From Sheuella sp. (GTDB lineage: Bacteria > Pseudomonadota > Gammaproteobacteria > Burkholderiales > Burkholderiaceae_B), in assembly GCA_030650995.1 (NCBI GenBank), contig JAUSCY010000061.1, forward strand, positions 1-37,514: a stretch of DNA of 37,514 bases. The letters run 5' to 3'. Under the pieces are notes generated by a model, which was not told the origin of the DNA, made no database searches, and worked only from the letters and a program-made list of their open reading frames with translations. This document shows, piece by piece, positions 28,401 to 36,819 of this stretch. Each line of letters opens with the position of its first letter. Position 1 is the stretch's first letter. The translations under genes and the position numbers were made by a program.

Positions 28401-31400
28401 GCCAAAGCATTAGCAAGCCAGAACCAAAATAAGTCCGCTACGCTCTTTGTCATCACACAGAACTCGGCAGATGCATTGCCAGACGACTTCGTTGATCCGT
28501 TTCAAGCAGCAATCCTGGGTGCGGCAAAGGAAATCCCTACAGAAGTACTTTGGCTGAATAGCCGGTGCATAGATATTTCTATACAAACAACACCTGCAGA
28601 AATTTTGTCTGAATTGTTTGACGAGGGGATTGAACCTGTAATTGCCTTGAGAGGCACACAACGATTCACAATGAGTTGGGAGCCGCTTTTAACGAGTTTC
28701 AGGGCGAACTCTTTACCTCTTAAAAAAGAGGGCGTGTACTGGTTGCTCGGTGGTACGGGTGGAGTCGGTATGGCGATGGCTCGCTATCTGGCAAAGCATT
28801 ATCAAGCAAAACTGGTACTCAGCAGTCGACATGCCGGCAAAGTTAAAAAAGAAAATAGTGTTGTGTCTGCTGATTGGCTGCAGGGAAGATTCAGTAAATT
28901 AGATCAAGATAGTGGAATTATTCCGATTACAGCGCGCGGCGATTTACCGAAAATACTCACTGATTTCTCGGTAGCCCTGGCATGTGAGTACTTTGTCAAC
29001 GCTGAGATTTCGTTAGAAATCGGTGAGCGTTTAACGATAGATGGGTTAGCGAATAAATTAAAAATCAAAAATGAGTTTGTTAAGTTTTTGATTTTTATGA
29101 CACAGTTATTGATACGCAACAGTATTGCTCAAGAAGTAGACGGTGGACTGCTTATTTGTTCCAAGTCAGAATCTTCAGCCACCCTGAGTCGGAAAATTCT
29201 ACGCGATCATCCTGGATTTAAAGGGATGGTTGAATTTATGCAGCACTGCGCTGCGCACTATCCTCAGGGGTTGAGTGGTCAGATTTCTGGCGTTTCAGTG
29301 CTATACCCTGATGGTACTGCCAAGATGATGGGGGACGCAGTCGCTCAGACCGATGAACACTCCTGCATGGGTACGCAGGTTAGATTGTTAGCGAACTGGT
29401 CTAAAAAAATAACCGAACAATCTCCCGGTCAACCTCTTCGCATTCTGGAGATTGGCAGTGGTCATGGGATTGTTGCAGATGCGGTTCTCCCAGAGTTGGG
29501 TGATGTTGAATATTGGTTTACTGATATTGGTAAAAGCTTTGTTGACAATCGCCGAAGATTAGCCAAAGAGCGTGGCGAGCAGCGGCTTGTCTGCGAAGTC
29601 CTTGACATCACGCGCGATCCAGTCCCGCAAGGTTTTAAACAGGAGCAGTTTGACTGGATACTGGCGATGAATGTGGTGCACGCAACGCCAGATATCGAGC
29701 ATACGTTAAGTAACCTTTATCCGCTGCTTAAACCGGGTGGTGGTTTAATTTTGCTTGAGACAGTTCGCCAAGAGGACTGGGTGGATATGGTCTGGGGTTT
29801 GACGCCAGGCTGGTGGGCATTCACAGATAGTAATTTGCGCAGCACTACACCGTTGATGTCACCCGACAAATGGCGCTCAGTATTAAGCAAAACTGGCTTT
29901 GAAAGCTTTTGCAATGTGCCAGAGAATTTTTCAAGTCACGATGCTTCGTTAATGATTGCACGTCGACCTGCCAGAGCTGATGTGGAGCAGATGACTTTCC
30001 AAACGCAACTTGATGAACTGAAATCGCTCGGTGGACAAGTGCAGGTTATTGCGGTTGATGTGGCTGATCAGGAGGCAATGTACGCTGCACACCTTGAGAT
30101 TCAAGGTTGTTTTGGCGAAGTAAACGGAGTGATTAATTGTGGCATGGTGCTTGAAGACAGTCTGCTGGCAAATAAAACACGTAATCAGGCAAAAAGAGTA
30201 TTTCAGCCCAAAGTCATTGGCACACGCGTACTCGATCACGTTTTCAAAAATACAAAGCTTGATTTCCTGGTCTTATCGTCCTCCCTTTCTGCTTTTGATC
30301 CGGCCCCTGGTCAGTTTGATTACGCAGCGGCAAACGCTGTTGTAGATGCCTATGCGCGTGCGCATCGCGCAGGCAATAGACAAGTGCTCTCGATTAACTG
30401 GAATAGATGGCGCGAGTCAGGATTCGTTGCCCGCATGGCGCAGGCCATACGTGAGGAGAAAAATGGTTTTGTTAAACAAATACCGCTTGATCCGTCGGCA
30501 CAGTGGGAGCTCAATGAGCATCGTATAGATGGAGTGCCATTGCTTCCGGGTACTGCACTCGTAGAACAGGTCATGCTTGCGGCACTGGATCAGGGTTTAA
30601 CCTATCCACTGCAAATGGAGAACTTGCAATTCATCGCGCCAAGCTGGGTATCCGAGACGACCCAAAGTATGGCTTTCGTAAGTTTGAAACCTACACGCAA
30701 AATTCATGATTTTGAATTTGAAATAGGAGTAGGGCATCAAACATCGTGTAATGCGATTGGCACGATACACGGAATGTCCATTGATTCGTTTAAGCGTCAT
30801 GATTTAGCCTTATGGCAAAGCGCTTGCGTGATTAAAGATTTAAATGATTCAGACGCTGTAGCGCGACCACCTACACTTGGGCCGCGCTGGAATTGTCTGG
30901 GTGCTGTCAGCTTTAATTCTGAGCGTACTCAGTCGATGGCACATATTTCGCTAAGTGAGGAGTTTTGTACTGACCTCAATAGCCATCCTCTGCACCCTGC
31001 ATTGTTAGACGTCGCAAGTGGATTCGCGCTCGCTGGGACGTATTTACCCTTTGCAATACGACGCCTGAGCATCAGAGGCCCATTGCCAGCCAGTTTTTAT
31101 AGTCTTGCGACCATTAAAGCTCAAGGTAAGGATCCACTGCTCGATATTATTCTTGCTGACGATCACGGTGAAGAGCTACTGCATATTGAAGGATATTTAT
31201 TAAGGCCTCCAAAATTCAGTCACGTATTGCGAATAGGCAAACCAGGATATCTGGATACGCTGAGCTTAGTGCGCAAAGAGAGTGTTGAACTTAAGCCAGA
31301 TGAAATTGAAATCGCAGTGTTTGCAGCGGGTCTGAACTTTAAGGATGTTCTGATTGCATCAGGGATGATGCTTACTGACATGAACGTTCCGGCTAATTCG

Positions 31401-33572
31401 TTGTTGTTTGGTACAGAATGCGCTGGTCGTATAACGCGACTGGGACAACGGGCAGCGTTGCAATGGACGGTTGGTGATAACGTCATAGCTTCTGGAGCTG
31501 GAGCACTTTCAGAGTCATTGGTCGTTGATAGCAAGCAGGTTTTTGTAAAGCCTGACAGGTTAAGTTTTGCCGAGGCGGCGACACTGCCGACGGCCTTTGC
31601 CACGGCATACTATGCTTTGAAAACTATAGGTAATATCCAACCCGGTCAACGCGTATTGATTCACTCTGCTACGGGTGGAGTGGGCTTGGCCGCTGTGCAA
31701 ATTGCGCAAAGTGCAGGTGCAGAAATTTTCGCTACAGCAGGCTCAGAAATTAAACGTGAGTATTTGCGTGAGATGGGTATTGAGCATGTCATGAATTCGC
31801 GCAGCCTTGATTTTGTCGAGTATGTTCAGCAAGCAACGGCAGGTCAGGGAGTCGATTTAGTACTCAACGCACTTCCCGGCGAGTATCTCCAGGCTTCTCT
31901 TAATCTTGTAGCGCCTGGTGGTCTTTTTCTGGAGTTGGGAAAACGGGATATTCACGCGGCGAACCATTTACCGCTCAGTGTATTTGATAAAGCGATAGGT
32001 TTTATCGCGATCGAATATTCTCCAGAACATCGGACCTATGCGCGCGTGATGGAGCAACTCCTTCTCGATATCACGCAAGGCGTGTTAAAGCCGCTTCCAA
32101 ATAAGGTCTATGCACTCTCAGATGCCGTATCGGCTTTTCAGTATATGCAGGAGTCCAGACATATTGGCAAAATCATTTTGGCGCCTGAACCCGCGTTGGC
32201 GGTCAAACATACTTTGACTACAGGTAAGCTGCAATCAAATAAGCAAGCTGACCACCAATCCGTATCAGATGCGGATGATTTAACTGATGAAGAAGGTTTG
32301 CGAGTCCTTACCTTTGCTTTGCAGTCAAGAGAATCGCAAGTAGCAGTCACTCGACAAGCCGGCAAGCTCGCAAGCTACAAACGAGGTGAGGATTCGGGCA
32401 GTGATCGTATAAGTGCAAAGCTATCGGCAGCGATTGTCGACGAGACTGTGTACGTTAATACGTCTATTGCCTGGGAAAACTCGACGCAAAAGAAGTTGGC
32501 TGAGATTTGGCAGTCAGTATTGGGTCAGGAGGTGAGCAGCCTGGACGATAACTTCTTTGATTTGCGTGGTGATTCACTTTTGGCGATTAGTGTACTTGGC
32601 AAAATTCGTCAGCAATTTAATGTGACATTAAATCCATCAGATATATTCACTGCTCCGACCTTACGTCAGCTTGCTTTGCTCATTCAGCCCAATGATGCCA
32701 CGGTGTTGCTGCCTGCAGTGACAGCGTTACCTGCTACGTTGATACCCCTAAGTCACGGTGGCTCCCAGCCTCCTTTGTTTCTGTCGCCACCGATTATGGG
32801 TACGCTATTCCCATATTTACAGCTGGCGCAATCGCTTGGAAAAGATCGACCGATATACGGATTGTCACTGCGTATTCCGGAATCAGGAAGTTTTGAATGG
32901 GAAACTGTAGAGGAGCAAGCGCGGCTATACATCAACGATATCAAAGCTGTACAGCCTAGCGGTCCTTATCTGATCGGTGGGTGGTCCTTTGGTGCTGTAG
33001 TGGCTTTTGAAGTCGCCCGCCAGCTTGAAGCGCAGGGTGATAAAGTGGGTTTCTTTGCTGCAATTGACTATCCATCTCACACCTCCTCGCAGACCAGTCT
33101 GCTTGATTTCTTAAGGTTTTTTGGATTTTCTACTTTTAAAAATTTACTTTCCTATTTGCGAGATTATATTTATCTCAGATCGAAGTCAGCAGATAATAAA
33201 AAGCGTTCTTTCCTCAGTAATCTGATCGATCATGCGGTGATTGGTAAAGTGCTCTCACCAGAGGCTCAACAACAGTTCGCCGATCAGCCTGGTATGCAAG
33301 AATTAATGCAGTTTTACCGAGCTAACACGGTTGCTCTTTCGAAATATCGACCAACAGGGACATATCAAAGTACCGTTGATTTATATAGAACGGATGATCA
33401 CAATATGAATCGCCACAATCATTCACTTGAATGGGAAACTGCAACTTCCGGAAAAGTGAACGTTCATGTAATCGGCGGCACGCACATGACGATCCTTCGT
33501 TCTCCTCACGTTGAGCAACTGAGTGCTGAAATTAAAATGCGTCTGGATGAAACGGGTCAGCAACTAGGCTAG
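25434..33572 (+). CDS. Terminal PKS module KS-AT-KR[C-MT]-DH-ER-ACP-TE (TubF-like)
   Basis: The protein has 2712 residues and lies 40 nt after the previous stop, with only a weak GAG ahead of ATG 25434; an in-frame ATG at 25446 is an alternative start. KS has C177, AHGTGT and VGHLDAAAG. AT has Ser619 (GHSLGQY) and RAFHS at 716-720, close to the malonyl-type HAFHS. The KR opens at GGTGGVG (~1107), is interrupted by ~390 residues with a C-methyltransferase (E1339, EIGSGHG; HATPDI; GWWAFTD), and resumes near 1520 with Ser1617, Tyr1630 and Asn1634, so its tetrad looks complete. DH has His1696 in HRIDGVPLLP and Asp1859. ER has HSATGGVG at 2077. ACP Ser is 2381 in RGDSLLA, with Arg for the first Gly. 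TE has GWSFGA (Ser2518), Asp2545 and His2684. Role: add a C-methylated, fully reduced C2 unit, then release the chain as acid or ring. It ends the biosynthetic genes here. Confidence 0.95.
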   Translation: MSNNMSIAVIGLAGRFPKAADVQAFWETLCEGKEGITFFSDDELLAAGLSPEEFNHPEYVKARAVLKDVDLFDADFFGYSRREAEWMDPQHRLFLEHAHAALEDAGYACRQEPLNVGVFAGCSSSSYLLLNLLPSGKIDAGIGNMQVMIGNEKDYLASRTSYKLNLTGPSLAIQTACSTSLTAVHVACQSLLGGECDMALAGGVCVSLPQISGYRYQIGSIASPDGHCRPFDVDAKGTNGGSGIGVVLLKRLSDAIEDGDNIYAVIRGSAINNDGTDKVGFTAPSQNGQAAVIAEALAVAEVSAADIGYLEAHGTGTPVGDPIEVAALTQAFRETTDKRGYCALGAVKANVGHLDAAAGITGFIKTVLALSHRKIPVTLNFQEPNPKLRLDQSPFYVPTQTMDWPSNGDQPRRAGVSSFGIGGSNVHVVLEESIEPVRNQSQGPELLIFSARSAKALDTMRENFACFLEKNPAISLADAAHTLQIGRAEFKFRYAIVAQDAAHAIAQLRTPIKAVPASSKGVAFLFTGQGTPLMNVGRALYDSDPGFREVVDTCSKTLQTYLGLSLVELLYPLPGNEAVSEQALSKTRFAQPALFTIEYALLSVLKNYGVEPKALLGHSLGQYCAATAAGIFSLNDALMLVAKRGELMESMSDGVMLAVQMSATDALLKISAFSLDLAADNGPDTCVIAGPEQEISRLEIELNKDGVAHRRATVNRAFHSVMTEPCLDALARVIDGLPHSQGKTPLVCNVTGEWLSTKNASDPQYWARHTREPVRFRESLQTLATESDLCWLEIGPAPVLAGLVRRNKFDQVLQLIPTFSGNSTSDVLSCLGQLWQAGVSIDWQLIPRTNQRLKRISLPTYPFESKRYWVEAESPTAAILPAVSNVPKLKDELLSSLYASRWMPVEVKSSQRKLQQVLFFDPQNTLGNSLKEALAEKGAEVVCVHDLNQLSLTTTRQWDTIIYAWPLKNTATMMEDATLEASFYNFLDVAKALASQNQNKSATLFVITQNSADALPDDFVDPFQAAILGAAKEIPTEVLWLNSRCIDISIQTTPAEILSELFDEGIEPVIALRGTQRFTMSWEPLLTSFRANSLPLKKEGVYWLLGGTGGVGMAMARYLAKHYQAKLVLSSRHAGKVKKENSVVSADWLQGRFSKLDQDSGIIPITARGDLPKILTDFSVALACEYFVNAEISLEIGERLTIDGLANKLKIKNEFVKFLIFMTQLLIRNSIAQEVDGGLLICSKSESSATLSRKILRDHPGFKGMVEFMQHCAAHYPQGLSGQISGVSVLYPDGTAKMMGDAVAQTDEHSCMGTQVRLLANWSKKITEQSPGQPLRILEIGSGHGIVADAVLPELGDVEYWFTDIGKSFVDNRRRLAKERGEQRLVCEVLDITRDPVPQGFKQEQFDWILAMNVVHATPDIEHTLSNLYPLLKPGGGLILLETVRQEDWVDMVWGLTPGWWAFTDSNLRSTTPLMSPDKWRSVLSKTGFESFCNVPENFSSHDASLMIARRPARADVEQMTFQTQLDELKSLGGQVQVIAVDVADQEAMYAAHLEIQGCFGEVNGVINCGMVLEDSLLANKTRNQAKRVFQPKVIGTRVLDHVFKNTKLDFLVLSSSLSAFDPAPGQFDYAAANAVVDAYARAHRAGNRQVLSINWNRWRESGFVARMAQAIREEKNGFVKQIPLDPSAQWELNEHRIDGVPLLPGTALVEQVMLAALDQGLTYPLQMENLQFIAPSWVSETTQSMAFVSLKPTRKIHDFEFEIGVGHQTSCNAIGTIHGMSIDSFKRHDLALWQSACVIKDLNDSDAVARPPTLGPRWNCLGAVSFNSERTQSMAHISLSEEFCTDLNSHPLHPALLDVASGFALAGTYLPFAIRRLSIRGPLPASFYSLATIKAQGKDPLLDIILADDHGEELLHIEGYLLRPPKFSHVLRIGKPGYLDTLSLVRKESVELKPDEIEIAVFAAGLNFKDVLIASGMMLTDMNVPANSLLFGTECAGRITRLGQRAALQWTVGDNVIASGAGALSESLVVDSKQVFVKPDRLSFAEAATLPTAFATAYYALKTIGNIQPGQRVLIHSATGGVGLAAVQIAQSAGAEIFATAGSEIKREYLREMGIEHVMNSRSLDFVEYVQQATAGQGVDLVLNALPGEYLQASLNLVAPGGLFLELGKRDIHAANHLPLSVFDKAIGFIAIEYSPEHRTYARVMEQLLLDITQGVLKPLPNKVYALSDAVSAFQYMQESRHIGKIILAPEPALAVKHTLTTGKLQSNKQADHQSVSDADDLTDEEGLRVLTFALQSRESQVAVTRQAGKLASYKRGEDSGSDRISAKLSAAIVDETVYVNTSIAWENSTQKKLAEIWQSVLGQEVSSLDDNFFDLRGDSLLAISVLGKIRQQFNVTLNPSDIFTAPTLRQLALLIQPNDATVLLPAVTALPATLIPLSHGGSQPPLFLSPPIMGTLFPYLQLAQSLGKDRPIYGLSLRIPESGSFEWETVEEQARLYINDIKAVQPSGPYLIGGWSFGAVVAFEVARQLEAQGDKVGFFAAIDYPSHTSSQTSLLDFLRFFGFSTFKNLLSYLRDYIYLRSKSADNKKRSFLSNLIDHAVIGKVLSPEAQQQFADQPGMQELMQFYRANTVALSKYRPTGTYQSTVDLYRTDDHNMNRHNHSLEWETATSGKVNVHVIGGTHMTILRSPHVEQLSAEIKMRLDETGQQLG

Positions 33573-33686
33573 GCTTTTCAAGAAAATGAACTTTGTAAGA
33601 TGTGTTTTTTGGGGGGACAGCGTGGGTTAGCAGCAGGCTCACTACGTATTGATAAATTTTCAAAGGAATAAGTTGTACATAATCCC
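33573..33686. other. Convergent intergenic spacer
   Basis: This 114-nt stretch lies between the TE-containing gene (+) and the LysR gene (-). It has a T6G6 run at 33605-33616 and A/T-rich flanks. I see no stable hairpin followed by a T tract on either strand, so no terminator is called. Confidence 0.5.
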
Positions 33687-34661
33687 TTACTGCTTATGAT
33701 TGGCACTAGATTTTGCTGCTAGTGTCTTGGCATACTCTTGATGTAGAAAATCGATGAAGCTTTGCGTCGCGCTAGATGGTTGATTCTTTTTTGCCACAAC
33801 AACACCATATTGTCTGGTAAGCGATACATCTGTTACGCGTAGAGTTGGGCGTTTGAGTTTCGCATTTGTTTGCGCCATAGAACTCGGAAGTAACGTGATG
33901 CCATTACCTGCATCAAGCATGGCGAGTAAGGTCGTTAACTGCGTTGCCTCGCTGAGAGATTTGATTGGAAGATTGCGTTTATTGCCTTCCTCTTTAATCA
34001 AACTAATCAACGTTTTATATCTGTCTAGTATAAGAAGTGGATATTTGAGTACTTTTTTAAGTACAACCTCTTTGAATTCGGCCAGAGGGTGATCCACAGG
34101 CACGACTAGCAGCAATTCTTCTTCTGCCAAATGTTGAAACCGAAGTTTGGTTGAGTCTCCATCGAAGGCCACCACACCTAAATCTGCCTCGCCAGACAGA
34201 ATCTTTTCGATGATTTCTTGATATTGCAAATCAAACAACTGGATCTGTACATCTGGGTAACGTTTTTTGTATCCATGAAAGATACTTGGCATCATCGTTG
34301 CAGCGATCATGGGCGTGGCACCAATCATGATGCGATGACCCCCACGATTCGTAGTGGAATCAAATTCTTTAACTAGTTGATGCAGACCGTGCAATGCACT
34401 AACTGCCTCTTGATATAACCGTAGTCCCTCTTTAGTTGGTGCAAGTTTTCGTGTGGTCCGGGTGAGAAGTTTCGTGCCCAGGCGGTCTTCCAGGCGCTGT
34501 AGCCGTGCAGTCACAGTAGGTTGTGATACGTGCATACGTAATGCGGCATGACTAAAACTTTCCAGCTCGACTATCGCGATGAACGTTTCAATATCTACCA
34601 GTTCTATTCGAAACGACAGAATGGTGGATTCTGAGGGTGAGTGAGCAGGGGGCAATGTCAA
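33687..34661 (-). CDS. LysR-type transcriptional regulator
   Basis: The protein has 324 residues. A winged HTH lies at about residues 20-80 (DIETFIAIVELESFSHAALRMHVSQPTVTARLQRLEDRLGTKLLTR region, read as the standard LTTR pattern). The rest is a LysR substrate-binding fold with typical features such as MIGATPMIAA, LGVVAFDGD and LLVVPVDHPLA. The start is uncertain: no in-frame ATG precedes the HTH, and TTG 34661 with a GAG upstream is used; LTTRs usually begin closer to the HTH. It is divergent from the flavin reductase and shares a 120-nt region with it that contains a perfect inverted repeat. It therefore probably controls that operon and itself. Regulation of the NRPS/PKS genes is possible but not supported by position, since it is convergent with them. 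The ligand is unknown. Confidence 0.93.
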   Translation of the reverse strand: MTLPPAHSPSESTILSFRIELVDIETFIAIVELESFSHAALRMHVSQPTVTARLQRLEDRLGTKLLTRTTRKLAPTKEGLRLYQEAVSALHGLHQLVKEFDSTTNRGGHRIMIGATPMIAATMMPSIFHGYKKRYPDVQIQLFDLQYQEIIEKILSGEADLGVVAFDGDSTKLRFQHLAEEELLLVVPVDHPLAEFKEVVLKKVLKYPLLILDRYKTLISLIKEEGNKRNLPIKSLSEATQLTTLLAMLDAGNGITLLPSSMAQTNAKLKRPTLRVTDVSLTRQYGVVVAKKNQPSSATQSFIDFLHQEYAKTLAAKSSANHKQ

Positions 34662-34670
34662 AGTCTCATG

Positions 34671-34693
34671 ATTTATAGGTTGAGCCTATAAAT
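34671..34693. promoter_or_regulatory. Perfect inverted repeat, likely LysR operator
   Basis: ATTTATAGG and CCTATAAAT form 9-bp arms around a 5-nt spacer. Within it T34676-N11-A34688 fits the LTTR T-N11-A box. It lies 10 nt before the LysR start codon, inside the divergent promoter region. Confidence 0.7.
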
Positions 34694-34702
34694 TTATCAC
34701 AA
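34672..34702 (-). promoter_or_regulatory. Possible promoter for the LysR gene
   Basis: On the - strand TTGTGA (34702-34697) and TATAAA (34677-34672) are separated by 19 nt. The -10 lies inside the inverted repeat, so binding of the regulator would block it (autorepression). The spacing is longer than ideal, so this is tentative. Confidence 0.35.
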
Positions 34703-34710
34703 ATGGCGAA

Positions 34711-34739
34711 TTGTGAGAATCGTACCGAGGATAAATACT
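34711..34739 (+). promoter_or_regulatory. Possible promoter for the flavin reductase operon
   Basis: TTGTGA (34711-34716) and AATACT (34734-34739) are spaced by 17 nt, just downstream of the inverted repeat, where an LTTR activator would contact polymerase. The -10 matches only four of six consensus positions. Confidence 0.3.
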
Positions 34740-34781
34740 TATGTGCTTAAGCCCCACGGCGAGAACAAACTCGGAAACACG

Positions 34782-35768
34782 ATGAACAATTCGACAGCGA
34801 CCCTTGAACAGCACTATGTAAAGCCAATTGATTCCGCAGTTTTTGATCAGAATGAATATCGGCGTGCCTTGGGTAGCTTTCCTACTGGGGTGGCCATCAT
34901 GACCACACGTGATGGAGAGGGTGAGCCTGCAGGGCTGACTTGTAATTCGTTTAGCTCAGTTTCACTGGATCCTCCGCTCGTGTTGTGGAGCTTACGCAAA
35001 GCAAGCAAATCGATCGACATATTTCGTTCGTCTAAGACGTTTGCCATCAATGTGCTCGCAGAGGATCAGGATCATTTGTCGCAACGCTTTGCGACGAGCA
35101 GTATTTTAAAAAAATTTGAGAATATCTCCTGGAGCACGGGATATTCTGAGCTTCCTTTGATTGACGAATGTGTCACGCGGTTTCACTGCGAGGTTAGTGC
35201 ACAACATGACGCGGGTGATCACATCATTTTTATCGGGCAAGTTGTGAAGTATGAATTGCTCCGTGAGATTGATTCACTTGTTTTCTATAAAGGTGCCTAC
35301 ATGATGCTCACGCGCTCATTAAGAGCGATGGCGCAAAAGGGAACTGTGACGCATGAGAAGCTGGCTGAGTCACGCTTGCTTATCTATGGCATGTTGCTCA
35401 AGCTCGCATGTGAAAACGGCGAAGAGGCTGATTTCATCGCAATTGAAAATAACTTAAAGCTTATGGATGAATTGGTTGCCGTCGATGACATGGAAGGACG
35501 CATGGTTGCCGCGATTGAATTTTTTGATTTGATTAGTCGGTCTGCACATAACGAAGTGATGAGTTTAATCGCTCAATCGCTGAATACGCTTTTACAGCAT
35601 ACGGTCATGGCAAAGGTTGAAAATAACGACCCCAAGCGCGTGTATGTGCCAGAACTGGACTTTATTCGCTGGGAAATTCTCGCCTCGATACGTGCAAGGG
35701 ATAAAGAGTTGGCTGTTAGTGCGATGAATGCGTATATAGAGCACACAACACATTCATCAAATGAGTAA
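34782..35768 (+). CDS. Flavin reductase (FMN-binding split barrel) fused to an FCD-like domain
   Basis: The protein has 328 residues from ATG 34782, chosen because GGA lies 9 nt upstream and the conserved fold starts soon after; a GTG at 34713 would add 23 residues with no family likeness. Residues ~25-185 are a flavin reductase of the HpaC/DIM6 type (RRALGSFPTGVAIMTT, GLTCNSFSSVSLDPPLVLWSL, FAINVLAEDQ, HIIFIGQV). These use NAD(P)H to supply reduced flavin to a partner monooxygenase. Residues ~195-320 look like the FCD ligand-binding domain of GntR/FadR regulators, ending in FIRWEILASIRARDKELAVSAM. The usual metal-binding His positions appear to be Phe and Arg. No DNA-binding domain is present. 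I infer an effector-responsive reductase, comparable in logic to the C1 reductase of p-hydroxyphenylacetate hydroxylase, whose extra C-terminal domain senses substrate. It heads an operon with a Bug receptor and an AtuA-like protein; no oxygenase partner is in view. Confidence 0.85.
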   Translation: MNNSTATLEQHYVKPIDSAVFDQNEYRRALGSFPTGVAIMTTRDGEGEPAGLTCNSFSSVSLDPPLVLWSLRKASKSIDIFRSSKTFAINVLAEDQDHLSQRFATSSILKKFENISWSTGYSELPLIDECVTRFHCEVSAQHDAGDHIIFIGQVVKYELLREIDSLVFYKGAYMMLTRSLRAMAQKGTVTHEKLAESRLLIYGMLLKLACENGEEADFIAIENNLKLMDELVAVDDMEGRMVAAIEFFDLISRSAHNEVMSLIAQSLNTLLQHTVMAKVENNDPKRVYVPELDFIRWEILASIRARDKELAVSAMNAYIEHTTHSSNE

Positions 35769-35827
35769 TAAATGCTGAATCAAATCAATCATAAAAATTA
35801 AAAGTAAGACCTAAGGAGACATACAAC

Positions 35828-36811
35828 ATGTACACACGGTTAATTAAAAAATATCTATTGAATCTTCTGATGTTGATTGGGCTTGTTAGCTCTTTGATTT
35901 CTTCTCAGTCATTCGCTCAGGATTTTCCTAACAGGGCAATCAAGATCATTGTTCCATACGGTGCGGGTGGAGGATCAGACATACTTTCGCGCCATCTCGC
36001 TGATCGTTTGTCCAAACGTTTAGGGCAGAGCGTGATTGTCGAAAATCGACCTGGTGCGGACGGCATTATTGGCACTGCTGCAGTCGCTTCAGCAAAGCCT
36101 GATGGCTACACATATTTAATTGCGGTGGATAGCCATCTCCTGAATCCACTTTTACATAAGTCTTTGCCTTATGACACGTTCAAGGACTTGATCGGCGTGA
36201 CGATGGTTGCACGCTCCCCATACGTGTTTGTAACCTCCTCAGAGTTTCCCGCTAAAAATATGAAAGAGTTTGTCAGTCAGGTTCGTTCAAATCCAAAAAA
36301 ATTCTCAATTGCAAACTCTGAAAAATATTCACTTTTAGTCAATCAGAAACTTGTTGACAGCGAGAAGCTGGACGCTGTGCATGTGCCATACAAGGGTAGC
36401 GGACCAATGATGATCGATGTGGCTGCGGGTGTGGTGTCTATGTCGCCAACTAGCATTCTTGCCGCAACACCATATTTGCAGTCTGGCCGCATGAAGGCAA
36501 TTGGAGTGACGGGAGAAGAACGAACGCCCGCTTTACCGAATGTGCCAACACTGAAAGAGCAGGGTTTCAAAGATTATGACTTTTATGTTTCCTATGGGTT
36601 GTATGCGCCAGCCGGCACACCTCGCACTGCCTTGGACACGATGCAGCGTGCGATCAAAGAAGTCGTTCAAACCCCGGATATGAAAGCGATTTTGGCTGAA
36701 AAAGGTGCTGTCCCTGTTGCAAGCACCGTCGATGAATTTAATGCGCATCAAAAAGCATATTTTTTGATTCTAAAAGTATTGGCCGAAAAGTCTAATCTTA
36801 AACCCGAGTAG
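35828..36811 (+). CDS. Bug/TctC-family periplasmic solute receptor
   Basis: The protein has 327 residues, a normal length for the family, with AAGGAGA 8 nt before the ATG. Residues 1-31 are a signal peptide: a Lys/Arg start, a hydrophobic core (LLNLLMLIGLVSSLI) and a likely cut after SFA, before QDFPN. The mature part has family hallmarks: IKIIVPYGAGGGSDILSR, VENRPGADGIIG, KPDGYT, VPYKGSGPMMIDV and LPNVPTLKEQG. Such receptors bind carboxylates or other small acids in the periplasm, sometimes with a TctAB transporter; many, especially in Burkholderiales, are orphan receptors as here. It sits 59 nt after the flavin reductase and 8 nt before the AtuA-like gene, so co-transcription is likely. The ligand cannot be read from sequence. 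Confidence 0.95.
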   Translation: MYTRLIKKYLLNLLMLIGLVSSLISSQSFAQDFPNRAIKIIVPYGAGGGSDILSRHLADRLSKRLGQSVIVENRPGADGIIGTAAVASAKPDGYTYLIAVDSHLLNPLLHKSLPYDTFKDLIGVTMVARSPYVFVTSSEFPAKNMKEFVSQVRSNPKKFSIANSEKYSLLVNQKLVDSEKLDAVHVPYKGSGPMMIDVAAGVVSMSPTSILAATPYLQSGRMKAIGVTGEERTPALPNVPTLKEQGFKDYDFYVSYGLYAPAGTPRTALDTMQRAIKEVVQTPDMKAILAEKGAVPVASTVDEFNAHQKAYFLILKVLAEKSNLKPE

Positions 36812-36819
36812 GAGCTGTG

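Noticed and set aside
33605..33616. T6G6 run as a terminator or switch
   Set aside because: No stable hairpin precedes the T tract; it may be a variable homopolymer but nothing supports a function.
34713..34781. GTG at 34713 as the start of the flavin reductase
   Set aside because: The added 23 residues have no family likeness and would run through the promoter region; ATG 34782 has a ribosome site.
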